From Scatosoma sp002474405 (GTDB taxonomy: Bacteria > Bacillota > Clostridia > Christensenellales > Borkfalkiaceae): a stretch of 64,000 bases of DNA. Positions within the stretch are counted from its first letter, which is position 1, and every line of letters starts with the position of its first letter. The stretch is from the NCBI GenBank assembly GCA_937892545.1, contig CALAFO010000095.1, positions 1 through 64,000 of the forward strand, in the 5' to 3' direction. The notes below the pieces were generated by a model. That model had not been told where the DNA came from. It worked only from the letters and a program-made list of their open reading frames with translations, and did no database searches. Position numbers and translations under genes: made by a program. Below, in pieces: positions 9,201 through 16,395 of the stretch.

Positions 9201-10671
9201 CCGGCTCCATATAATCGGAAGATCTGCCGATGCCGGGAATGGTTACGTATTCGAATTCGTGTTCCGTAACATCGTCGCCCACCGTTTTCAAAACGTCGCT
9301 CACGAAGCTCTTCTTCGTCTGCGCGTCGGAGGTGGAAGCCTCGGTGAAGTAGATGATTTCGCCGTCGTGAACCATGTAAGGGGTTTTCACGCCGTCTACC
9401 GAAGCCACGGAAAGCGCCGCTTCGTACGTGGAAGGCGAACCTACCGTACCGGAATCGGGGTTGGAAGTCAGCCCGTTGTTACCGTTCTTTTCCGAACCCA
9501 TCGTAGCGTTATACGAGTTCGCGGCGGAAGCGATCAGCGAAATGCCCGCGGCGCGCACCTGATCGTACACGTCCGCCACTTCCTTTTCGTCCACTTCGCG
9601 CGTGAAGCCGCAGCCCGAACCGAGCGACATGTTGATTACGTCCACGCCCAGCGTTACGCAATCTTCCAGCGCCGCCAGCAGCCACGAAGTTTTCGCGCCC
9701 GACTGCGTATCGGAGAACACTTTCATGATGGCGAGCTGCGCGTTCGGCGCAACGCCCGTAATCGTTTCGTCTTTGCCCGCAATCACGCCCGCAACGTGCG
9801 TGCCGTGTTCCGAGCTGATGGGCGCCACGTCCGTATCTTTATCGGCGTAGTCGTACGCGTAAGGCACCTTTCTGCTCACGTATACGTCCTGCGCGGTAAG
9901 CCCTACGGAGTTTTTCGCCGCAGCCGTGCTGCCGATTTTTTCCGCCACCGTCGAAAGCGTGAACGCTTCGTCGGAAGTGGTGAAATTATCTACGGAAAAC
10001 GCCGTATGCGTATAGTCGAGACCGGTATCGAGCACGGCAACCACAACGCCGTCGCCCTGATATTTCGAATTCGAGCTGTCGAAAATACCCGTATCGTACA
10101 CGTCTACGTCGTTGGTAACCACCTGCGTTTCGGCGGGCGCATACACGTCGCCCACAATCAGCGTGGCGTCGGAAGAAAGAATCTTGTTCGCCTTTTCGAA
10201 ATCTTTCGCTTTGATGGTGATTTCGAAGCCGCTTAAAACGGTATCGTACTTTTCGCCGAGCTCGTATTTCAAACCTGATTTATCCAGTTTTTCGATCAGC
10301 TTTTTGCGTTCGCGTTCGGAAGCGCGTGCCGTAGCGCGGGCTTCGCCCGTGGTTACGTATTCTTTCACCGTACGGGAGTTATCCGAATTTTCGTAAGCGT
10401 CCAGCACGGAATCCGCGTTCATCGAAACGATAACGGAAATTTCCTGCGAAGAAGAAACGGTAGAAGGAAGTTTATACGTTACGTTCGCGTCGAAGTAATC
10501 TTCCGTGTTCGTTTTCACCGTGCCGTCCACGCGGGAAATGGCGAGATCCGCGGAAGCGGAACCGTCGCCGAGTTCTTTTCCTAAGTTTTCGAAGAAGAAT
10601 CCGCCTGCCGCGCCGAAGCCCATTGCTAAGGCAAGGATTCTTATGGAATATTTTTTTGCTTTCTTAGTCAT
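3277..10671 (-). CDS. Giant cell-surface subtilisin-like protease (S8) fused to BspA-type LRR array, C-terminal membrane anchor
   Basis: This 2464-residue secreted serine protease has an N-terminal signal sequence and probable propeptide (about 1-200). In the S8 domain the catalytic residues are Asp215 (VAVLDTGLDY), His289 (SSEHGTHVAG), oxyanion Asn385 and Ser617 (LSGTSMAAPN), so it should be active. A PA insert (about 490-560, KGKIVLVKRG) lies between His and Ser, as in C5a-peptidase/lactocepin types. Then come Fn3-like strands (about 720-870), a large beta region, two Big-type Ig-like segments (about 1150-1370), and LRR_5 repeats from about 1385 to 2250. Before the C-terminus is a helical segment (EAYNLLSVEQQALVTNYETL) typical of clostridial surface proteins, then a transmembrane segment (about 2404-2426) and an acidic cytoplasmic tail. 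It has its own promoter at 10804-10832. The LRR part may direct the protease to a host or bacterial partner (inference). Confidence 0.93.
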   Translation of the reverse strand: MTKKAKKYSIRILALAMGFGAAGGFFFENLGKELGDGSASADLAISRVDGTVKTNTEDYFDANVTYKLPSTVSSSQEISVIVSMNADSVLDAYENSDNSRTVKEYVTTGEARATARASERERKKLIEKLDKSGLKYELGEKYDTVLSGFEITIKAKDFEKANKILSSDATLIVGDVYAPAETQVVTNDVDVYDTGIFDSSNSKYQGDGVVVAVLDTGLDYTHTAFSVDNFTTSDEAFTLSTVAEKIGSTAAAKNSVGLTAQDVYVSRKVPYAYDYADKDTDVAPISSEHGTHVAGVIAGKDETITGVAPNAQLAIMKVFSDTQSGAKTSWLLAALEDCVTLGVDVINMSLGSGCGFTREVDEKEVADVYDQVRAAGISLIASAANSYNATMGSEKNGNNGLTSNPDSGTVGSPSTYEAALSVASVDGVKTPYMVHDGEIIYFTEASTSDAQTKKSFVSDVLKTVGDDVTEHEFEYVTIPGIGRSSDYMEPDEYYKGKIVLVKRGSSTFEEKVRVALKEKGAAGIIIYNNVSGNISMSVGANIGAVCSLSQDEGEKLAASKTGILKIAKSQAAGPFMSDFSSWGPTSDLKIKPEITAHGGEILSAVPGQRYERLSGTSMAAPNQAGATALIRQYVRYSGVFGNDTLAATEVTKRVNQLMMSTADIVLNKNGLPYAVRKQGAGLVNITKATTTAAYISTYNADGTEMDKTKLELGDDKNKTGVYEMTFAVNNISDKTVSYNVDSVMITEGVSKTYTSHGDTTVTQEGYLLSGTQTQVVSVTGSGSQNGNTVTVQAGSSATVTLKITLSEADKQYMNESFEYGMYVEGFVKLEAASGTSVSLNVPLLAFYGDWTEAPIFDEEYYDTNKDELNTGLDAEDKLMADAYATRVIGGLYSDYITTLGAYAFSQDPSATPIAANKEHIAISNQEGENGSVNKIRSVTAGLLRNAKRVDITITDAATGREIYSESKYNVRKAFNGGGSIYGSSIDLDFSALENNLKNNTKYLVKMTSYIDYGADDEQNNVRNTFEFPLYIDFEAPIVTDVAYRTEYDSVTKKTKLFADISIYDNHYTMGVSFGQITTSQDPNYLFSMKSFGKYVTPVYSEFNTTSVVTLELTDYVAQIKKDSLNVRNEHSNTFVASCYDYAMNLATYEIRLPDEILAMYFAEDTIKLNPNETKPLSEALNIFPNESWIQTLDVTSSATDVADVLNQTIIAKKSGDAVLTATGYDANGRKVTATATVHVLAEGEEGYDGSYSLQTVNKFDLTGYKTNKAYYSLSSSEREIGATGGTYSFGGVYELSMYPSESVTLQYILDSYYPALTKVEFTASNGNATVSEDGTIVAQKEGRTTITAAVTYNGESTLHMLTVAVTVKEPFAFNSIYLNTYRGLGGEVIIPDDRGITTINAFAFSGYELVEKDLSAGDVIDDESPYHTKQSAIGENTITKVVIPEGVTTIEQYAFAKLTALEEVVLPSTLNLIGLGAFQGCTKLTKINLENVQFINERAFSGCALADTLGYDESGKPKAAKMVSIGNYAFENCKLDTVALPETAQSIGIGAFSNNKELINVEFEAAKVKVGKSAFAGCTDLTSIDINAAVISAYAFRGCTALNRVRLGADVSVIGEYAFAGTSVEKFDLSSANSYLETKENGKYICKGTELIAAAPKSGNRVTLPADITAISTGAFAGNSSLFALTATGVTSVGDYAFTDCTELTTLNLGKLTTVGAYAFANTKISATPDLSEAENIGEYAFAITRITSVNLPENVVVGEYAFALNDKLASVTIGNGATIGEAAFYSRMSDYSYEGTGQFSLGYYKTYEYEVKDGNGATTNRYTYYSYDVLKGNVSSLTSLTIGKNVTIGDYAFAGNAKLASILWSDSNGEGVTIGKYAFYNAASLATADLSALEKIGEAAFSGVRRQDVRVSDNTIYPAYRLESVNGQERILDYIYTTAAAPLAAADLTNVSELGMGAFAYNQKLASLTFGDKLTAVPGYAFTGATALSAITLPETITELGAQAFYSAQMTSVDLSHVDVIGAQAFANTPLESVTLKAGAKIGTGAFMYCDSLKEVANLDKAVEIGAYAFRGAAFEKANLAAAESVGDYAFALSAVKEVSFGENLATLGENPFYGCDIETFGKKEKVTFGEQEIGEEINENYSVSDSVKVVNGVLYQSVPNGQELVSYPKLKKATDYAVENGTVRISAMAFAGNENLKHVTIASTVKALGDKAFYGCDALSVVVFLGYDAPALEEAYDSTYAATENLPYNSGSGNVSISKYYMWNASASHGELFYYGATFVDRIGTIDKTLVMVRPANGQNYDSFIFGQYFSATIDGNNAATQETLNVIAMIAALDKNITLEDEKAVVAAREAYNLLSVEQQALVTNYETLGNAENTIAYLKGLNPPTPEPDPDDNNHSGKNYGFIIGVAVAVLGCAAFVIVFVLNTKKKAAASVAGEETVTEAKDEENTADENEADNGEKKD

Positions 10672-10803
10672 CTTGTCATCCTTATACGTAGCCCGATCGC
10701 CCGCCCTGCCCGCAGAAACGCATTCGCGTAAAACCCGTTTCCGTCCGCCGCGGCGGCGAAGCGTATATACCGTGTGATTATAGTTTCATACAATACCGAC
10801 AAT

Positions 10804-10832
10804 ATTATATACAAAAATCTGAAAAAAGTAAA
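10804..10832 (-). promoter_or_regulatory. Sigma-A-type promoter for the protease-LRR gene
   Basis: On the minus strand a -35 TTTACT (10827-10832) and a perfect -10 TATAAT (10804-10809) are 17 bases apart. Transcription would begin near 10797, leaving a leader of about 126 bases. The rest of the 10672-11024 gap is AT-rich with no gene. Confidence 0.7.
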
Positions 10833-10979
10833 GCGACATTAGCGGTAGTATGCCAAATTTTCTGTTTTTTACATAAATAAAGGAAAATTTTTCGGATTTT
10901 TCTCTGCCGTCCGCGCACGTTTTGTTGTTTTCTCGCAAATTTCGTTCGTTTTCGGCATTTTCCGGAAAATTCGTTCCGC

Positions 10980-11006
10980 GGCGGAGCGCTTTAACGCAGC
11001 TCCGCC
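10980..11006 (-). other. Hairpin after the 1702-residue lipoprotein gene, no U-tract
   Basis: An 8-bp GC-rich stem (GGCGGAGC/GCTCCGCC) with an 11-base loop lies 18 bases after the stop codon at 11025. It is followed by AATTTT rather than a clean T run, so it could act as a weak terminator or as a 3' stabilising stem. Confidence 0.45.
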
Positions 11007-11024
11007 GTGAAAATACAGATTTTT

Positions 11025-14000
11025 TTATTCGTTTTCTTCAACGATTTCGGTAATCTCGGCGGTATCGCCCGTTACCTTAACGCTGAATTTCTTGCCCGAA
11101 GAAGCGGTGACCGTGTAAACGCCCGTCGATTCGTCATACGTGCATTCCGTAATCACGTAACCCGTGCCGTTCAGCGCCAGCAGCTTCACGCCGTCGTCGC
11201 CTACGTCCACAAACGATCTGCCGTCGTTTTTGCCGCTTTCCGTGTAGTACGTGTTCATCGCTTTTTCGGTAACTTTCACGCTTTCGAAGAACGTCAGTCC
11301 GGTTTCTCCTACGCCCGCCGTTTTTTCCGTAAGCATGATTTCGAAATACGTCGTGGAAGTAATTCTCTTATTTTCGTTGTATTCTCTCACCACGTACGTC
11401 CAGGGAGCCGTCGCGCCCGTACGGAACAGCGTATCCGCCGTGTACTCCGTCTTGTCGTCGCCCTCGCCCTTTGTAAGCGTAAGAGATACGTACGAACCCT
11501 TGTTGTAACCTCCGTCGGAAGCAACCACGCGCTCCGCCGTTACGGTATAATCGCCGTCTTTCAGCGTTTCGAGACGCGTAATCATCATCGAATAGCCGCT
11601 GATGCCGTACTGGCTCATCTGCTGCATGTACAGGCGATAGTTCTTGCCGTCCTTCGCCACGAAATCCGCGGTGTACATGCTGTTGTTCAGCGTGTACGTA
11701 TCGTCGATTTCAAACAGGTTGCCCTCGGAATCCGTATAGCCGCTCGCTTCCGTGAACGCGGATACGATATGGCGGTGTACTTCGTCGCCGTTCTCGTCGA
11801 ATTTAATCTGAAGGCTCAGCGTTCCGGGGTCGGCAATCGGAGAAGTGCTCCCCATCATCGAAGCCAGCGCGCTGTAGAACGCGTAATTGAACGACGAATA
11901 CGACTGAATCAGATTCAATCCGCTCACCGAGTAATGGTTCACGGAATCGGCGCCGTTGTATTCCACCGAAATATCGAAGCGGAAATAGTTGAACGTAAGG
12001 TACATCCGGTACGTCGTTTCTCCGTCATCGCCGACAACCGCCACACGCGATACCGTGCACGATCTGTTTACGGTGTGTTCTTTGCCGGGAATATATACGG
12101 GACCGTTTTCGTCCTCTACGGGGTTGCCCGCACCGTCCGTTTTCTGCACCTTTTCGTGATACGTAAACCAGATGGTACCGGAAACGGAGAATTCCGCCGT
12201 GCCCGTCGGAGCGAACTGCAATCCGGCAACGGGAACTTTGCCGCCTTCGTCGCCTACGTCGCTGAACGTGAGCGGATACTGATTCTTCGTTGCTTCCGCA
12301 CGTTCGAACGAAAGGTTCCAGCCCTCGTTCTTGTAATACGTTTTGCCGTCCTCGTCGTACACCAGCTGTGCGGGCGTATCGCCGTTTTCGTCGAACGTAA
12401 ACAGGTTTTCCGTCTTTTTGAAGCCGTATTCGTTTGCGTCGGAAGCGTTGGTTCTGCGATACAGGTCAACGCCCTCGTTCGTTCTCTGATAATAATATCT
12501 TGCGCCGTTGATTGCCGCCACGCCGTAAGACGTGAAAAGCATCGCGTCGAGGTCGGAAGTATAATAGCTGAATTCGTTCGCGTATTCGCACTTGTAAACC
12601 GTCTTAGCCGTTGCGTCATAGCCGTATACGGAAGCGGCGGAGCCGTTCGAATTCACATAGTAGAACAGACTGTCGCTGATCAGCGTGTACGAACCGGATT
12701 CTTTCGTGCCGTTCGCCGCGTACTTCACGGCGCCGCCCAGTTTATCGAGAACGATCAGCGAGAAATCGTCGGGATTCACGTACGTTATCGCAACCGTTTC
12801 CGACTGATAAATCACAAAGCAGGGAATCGTGGAATTGCCCGACGACAGTCCTCTGATGACGCCCGTGGTGGTTTTGGTTTCGCCGTTGTACGCCCAGGTG
12901 AACGTGTATTCGCCGTTATTGCTCGTATAATCTACGTTTTCCGCCACATAAATTTTGTTTTCGGAAGTGGAGTTTTCCGCATCGTATACGGAAAGTTTTC
13001 CGTAGCCGTCCATTTCCGCCGCCAGTCCGGTCAGCTGCTGATTATCGATGAAGAAGTACGTGCCGTATTCGTTGCCGCGGATTCTGAACGTGTTATCCTC
13101 CGCAAGGTCGAAATAATACGTGTCGCCGTCCGCCGAATAGAAATACAGCAGATTTTCTTCGCCGCGCACCAGGCTGTAAACGCCGCGTACGCTTGCGCCG
13201 TTCGGAGCCACATATTCGGCAAGCAGTCCGTATCCGTCCAGATTCAGAATGCCTTCCGTCGCCGAAGTATATTCTCCGTTCAGATTTTCGTTGTATCTGT
13301 AAATATTGATCGAGGAAGAACCTCTCACGCGCAGGAATCTGAAAGTGATTTCCTGATCATCGTCGGTTTTTCCCGTGAATACGCACACATACAGGGAAGA
13401 ATTGTACGGATCGCCTTCTTCGGTCTGTACAAACGTACCCGTGTACGTCGTGGTAACTCTTTCTTCGCCGGAACCGGTAATCACCGTATACGTGGCGCCG
13501 CCGCCCGCCGAAGTGCCCGTGCCGTCGAACGTAAGATACTGCGTTCTGTCGGCAGAACCGTACTCGTTTACGAGATACGAAGAATAAGGAGACGTCCAGA
13601 GTACTTCGAACGTACCTTTCTCTTCGTCGATTTTCACATAAGCGGTGCTGCTGCCGTTCGTAATCGTGGTTACGTTCGTGCTCGTGCTCGTGGAATAGGT
13701 ACCCGAAGTAACGATGCCGTCGTTATCCAGCACCATAATGCTGCCGATTTTCTTCAGCGTAACTTTTGCGTTGGAAGAGGTGTAAGCTTTCTGATAGTTT
13801 TCCACTTCCTCGCCGATCGTGGTGGTGTACCAGTAATACACGCGGTAAGAAGTGCTGGTGGTATCCAGACACAGCACAGCCGTTTTCAGGTTGGTTACGT
13901 CGTACAGTCCCATACCGCCCGTTACTTCGTAGCTCTGCGTAGCCGTATAGGTGTACAGTCCGTCCGTCAGCGTGTACGTACCTTCGGAAGCAATCACGTA

Positions 14001-16133
14001 CGATCTCGCCATCGATACGTATTCGTAAATGGAAGCCGTACCCGCGGCTTTATCGTCCAGTACGAAAAGCGGACCCTGCTGCGGCTGAGAGCTGTCGGCG
14101 CTCAGGAAATAATATTCGGCGTACGTCGAAGGTTTTTCGGTAAAGCTGTACTTCGTAACCGTCGTCGTCTTGCCGTCGGAACCGATTTCTTCTTCCGTGT
14201 AGGAAGTAATCATAAATCTGTACGGCACGTTGTTTACGGTCATCCCCACCATCGTGCCCATCACGGCGGAAGAGGTTGCGTACAAACCGTCCGTAATTAC
14301 GCCGTCCGCGTTTTTATACGAAAGGTTGTAAACGCCGTCCATCGTAATGGTCGCGCCGTTCTCTCCTTCGATCGTGCGGTCGTAATCGGCATTATAGAAC
14401 ATCCAGCCCGTTTTGCCGTTGTAATCGAACACGCGCAGCGTGTACTGCGGCGAGCGGTAAGAATTGTACAAGGTGATTTCGCCGTTTGCCATCGTGTAAT
14501 AGAACTGCGAAACCTGCGGGTTTTCGGCGGTGCCCGCGTTCAGCGAAGCGATGCCGAAGCCGTCCAGCGAAAGCTGCATATATCCGTCGGCGTACATCGA
14601 GCTTAAAATCAGCGACGAACCGTTTACCACATGGCGGTACATCGAACCGATTTCTTCGTCGTTTCTCTGCACGAAAACTTTCGTTCCGCTGTTTAAATTG
14701 CCGCGGAAGAACGTAAGCGTTTTGCCTTCCAGTTCGCCGTCGGAGAACGTCGCCACGAAGTAGCCGTCCTCGTCCAGCAGATACGTACCCACGGAAGAAT
14801 GATTGAGTTCGCCCTCCGTGCGGATATATTCCAGCGTGTTGTCGTTTTTGAACGTAATCGTTTTGGTCTCGTCCGTTTTGCCCGTCGCGTAATCGAACGC
14901 GGTAGCCATACCGGAACGGCTGTCGTCCAGATACGCAAACGCGTCTTCGCTCACCAGTTTTCCGTTCAGGTTCACGCTCGCGCCGTTGAATTCGAAGCTG
15001 GAATTAGAAGCTCTGTACGTGCCTTTGAAGAACTTGCCGCCGCGGCAAAGATAAATATCGGAAGCCGTCTTATCGAAAAGATACAGATAATCGCCGCCGC
15101 CGAACATATCGGTATAGCCCTTTTCCCATACGGCAAACAGATTCATGCTGCTTTCGGGCGCCACTTCGTCGGAAGATTCTTCCGTTTGTTCCTCGCCGTA
15201 CAGCGAATGGTTCATCGTATCGGCAAGGTATTCCGCCTCGCCGTTTTCGCGCGTGCTCCAGCCCTTGAGAACATACCCTTCCGCCGTAAAATCGCAGGGC
15301 ACTTTCATGCTCTTGCCGTACAGCAAATCCGCCGTTCTTCTCGCCGTGCCCGAACCGTCCGGATACGTTACTCTGTATGTAACCGTAAACGTTTCGCGGT
15401 CGAAATACAGGCGCATCACGTTCTCCGCCGCGTTTTCCGTCAGCGTGATTTTCGCAAGCGTGCCGTTCTCGCCGTCCTTCTTTACTTCTCTGAATCCGCG
15501 CAGACGTTCTTCCGCGCTCACCGTCGTACCGGGATAATCGGAATATTCAAGCGCCTGCTCGTCTTTATCGTAGCCGTCCTGCGTAAGATTCTGGCGGTAA
15601 ATTTCCACCTTATAGCTCACCTTATACTTCGCGGTGAGGCTGAGATCTCCCTCCGGCATCGTCGCCGTTTTGGAAATTTCCTTGTCGTTTTCGTCGAACC
15701 ATGCGCCGAATACGTACCCTTCCTTTACGGGCGTATACGCCGCAAGCAATCCGGAAAGATTCGCGCCCGCCTTCGCTTTGAAGGAAGTAACGGAAAGCGT
15801 TCCGCCGTTTAAATTCAGCGTTACGGTGTAAACCTTCGCCCATTTTGCGTAGAACGTAAGGTTTTCCTGCGCGTCGCTGATTTTTTCAACGGGATCGCCG
15901 GAAAAATCTTCCGTGGTATACCAGCCCTCGAATTCGTAGCCTTCGCGCGTAGGTACGGGCAGAGAATATTCCTCGCCCTTCTTCACTTCCGCAGCGGCGA
16001 TTTCCGCGCCGCCGTTCACCGCGAAAGAAAACGTAATCTTATCTTTCGCGCAGGAAGCCGCGCCCAGACATCCCGCCGCAGCCAGTACGAATAAAAATGT
16101 GCGCAAAGATTTTTTCTTTGTTTTATTCTTCAT
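11025..16133 (-). CDS. Giant repeat lipoprotein with N-terminal B-repeats
   Basis: The 1702-residue protein has a lysine-rich signal peptide with candidate lipid cysteines at 22 (AAGC) and 28 (AASC). The start at 16133 was chosen because GAAGGAGA lies eight bases upstream; a start eight codons earlier would place that site inside the gene. Residues of about 30-190 contain two to three InlB/Flg_new B-repeats (REGYEFEGWYTTEDF, KEGYVFGAWFDENDKE), and another (GYVLKGWSTRENGEAEY) follows. The rest is an irregular tandem array of beta-rich segments, each with a D-G-x-G core: LSLDGFGIASL, LTFDGTGT, LNLDGYGLLAEY, AEMDGYGKLSVY. These are followed by G-x-Y strands and aromatic-rich hairpins. No enzyme motif or C-terminal anchor was seen. 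The repeat is not one I can assign to a named family. A promoter precedes it at 16258-16286. Confidence 0.85.
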   Translation of the reverse strand: MKNKTKKKSLRTFLFVLAAAGCLGAASCAKDKITFSFAVNGGAEIAAAEVKKGEEYSLPVPTREGYEFEGWYTTEDFSGDPVEKISDAQENLTFYAKWAKVYTVTLNLNGGTLSVTSFKAKAGANLSGLLAAYTPVKEGYVFGAWFDENDKEISKTATMPEGDLSLTAKYKVSYKVEIYRQNLTQDGYDKDEQALEYSDYPGTTVSAEERLRGFREVKKDGENGTLAKITLTENAAENVMRLYFDRETFTVTYRVTYPDGSGTARRTADLLYGKSMKVPCDFTAEGYVLKGWSTRENGEAEYLADTMNHSLYGEEQTEESSDEVAPESSMNLFAVWEKGYTDMFGGGDYLYLFDKTASDIYLCRGGKFFKGTYRASNSSFEFNGASVNLNGKLVSEDAFAYLDDSRSGMATAFDYATGKTDETKTITFKNDNTLEYIRTEGELNHSSVGTYLLDEDGYFVATFSDGELEGKTLTFFRGNLNSGTKVFVQRNDEEIGSMYRHVVNGSSLILSSMYADGYMQLSLDGFGIASLNAGTAENPQVSQFYYTMANGEITLYNSYRSPQYTLRVFDYNGKTGWMFYNADYDRTIEGENGATITMDGVYNLSYKNADGVITDGLYATSSAVMGTMVGMTVNNVPYRFMITSYTEEEIGSDGKTTTVTKYSFTEKPSTYAEYYFLSADSSQPQQGPLFVLDDKAAGTASIYEYVSMARSYVIASEGTYTLTDGLYTYTATQSYEVTGGMGLYDVTNLKTAVLCLDTTSTSYRVYYWYTTTIGEEVENYQKAYTSSNAKVTLKKIGSIMVLDNDGIVTSGTYSTSTSTNVTTITNGSSTAYVKIDEEKGTFEVLWTSPYSSYLVNEYGSADRTQYLTFDGTGTSAGGGATYTVITGSGEERVTTTYTGTFVQTEEGDPYNSSLYVCVFTGKTDDDQEITFRFLRVRGSSSINIYRYNENLNGEYTSATEGILNLDGYGLLAEYVAPNGASVRGVYSLVRGEENLLYFYSADGDTYYFDLAEDNTFRIRGNEYGTYFFIDNQQLTGLAAEMDGYGKLSVYDAENSTSENKIYVAENVDYTSNNGEYTFTWAYNGETKTTTGVIRGLSSGNSTIPCFVIYQSETVAITYVNPDDFSLIVLDKLGGAVKYAANGTKESGSYTLISDSLFYYVNSNGSAASVYGYDATAKTVYKCEYANEFSYYTSDLDAMLFTSYGVAAINGARYYYQRTNEGVDLYRRTNASDANEYGFKKTENLFTFDENGDTPAQLVYDEDGKTYYKNEGWNLSFERAEATKNQYPLTFSDVGDEGGKVPVAGLQFAPTGTAEFSVSGTIWFTYHEKVQKTDGAGNPVEDENGPVYIPGKEHTVNRSCTVSRVAVVGDDGETTYRMYLTFNYFRFDISVEYNGADSVNHYSVSGLNLIQSYSSFNYAFYSALASMMGSTSPIADPGTLSLQIKFDENGDEVHRHIVSAFTEASGYTDSEGNLFEIDDTYTLNNSMYTADFVAKDGKNYRLYMQQMSQYGISGYSMMITRLETLKDGDYTVTAERVVASDGGYNKGSYVSLTLTKGEGDDKTEYTADTLFRTGATAPWTYVVREYNENKRITSTTYFEIMLTEKTAGVGETGLTFFESVKVTEKAMNTYYTESGKNDGRSFVDVGDDGVKLLALNGTGYVITECTYDESTGVYTVTASSGKKFSVKVTGDTAEITEIVEENE

Positions 16134-16257
16134 GTTGCAATCTCCTTCTTTGCTCATCGTCAGAATCGTTTCGAATCGTTTCGTCCGGACGTTTCCGGAC
16201 TTTTTATATCAACGGAAAAAATCGATTTTCTTACCCTCTATAATTTCCGTTTCGAAT

Positions 16258-16286
16258 ATTATAAAACTTTTTTCGCGAAAAATCAA
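16258..16286 (-). promoter_or_regulatory. Sigma-A-type promoter for the 1702-residue lipoprotein gene
   Basis: A -35 TTGATT (16281-16286) and a perfect -10 TATAAT (16258-16263) are separated by 17 bases on the minus strand. The leader of about 120 bases contains a GTCCGGA/TCCGGAC hairpin and a tandem GAAACGATTC pair before the ribosome binding site. Confidence 0.75.
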
Positions 16287-16347
16287 CAAATTTCACCGTG
16301 CTTTCGGCTTTGTGATAAAATTTTCACGCTTCAAACCGGTATTTCGC

Positions 16348-16389
16348 CTTTCCGCCTCCCTGCGGGTAAAACCCGCGCGGCGGAGAAAG
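16348..16389 (-). other. Two-part hairpin after the LRR lipoprotein gene, no U-tract
   Basis: An outer imperfect stem (CTTTCTCCGCC with GGCGGAAAG) and an inner GCGGG/CCCGC stem with a TTTTA loop begin 7 bases after the stop codon. No T run follows. It may separate the upstream operon mRNA from the promoter-driven gene below. Confidence 0.45.
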
Positions 16390-16395
16390 CTCGTT

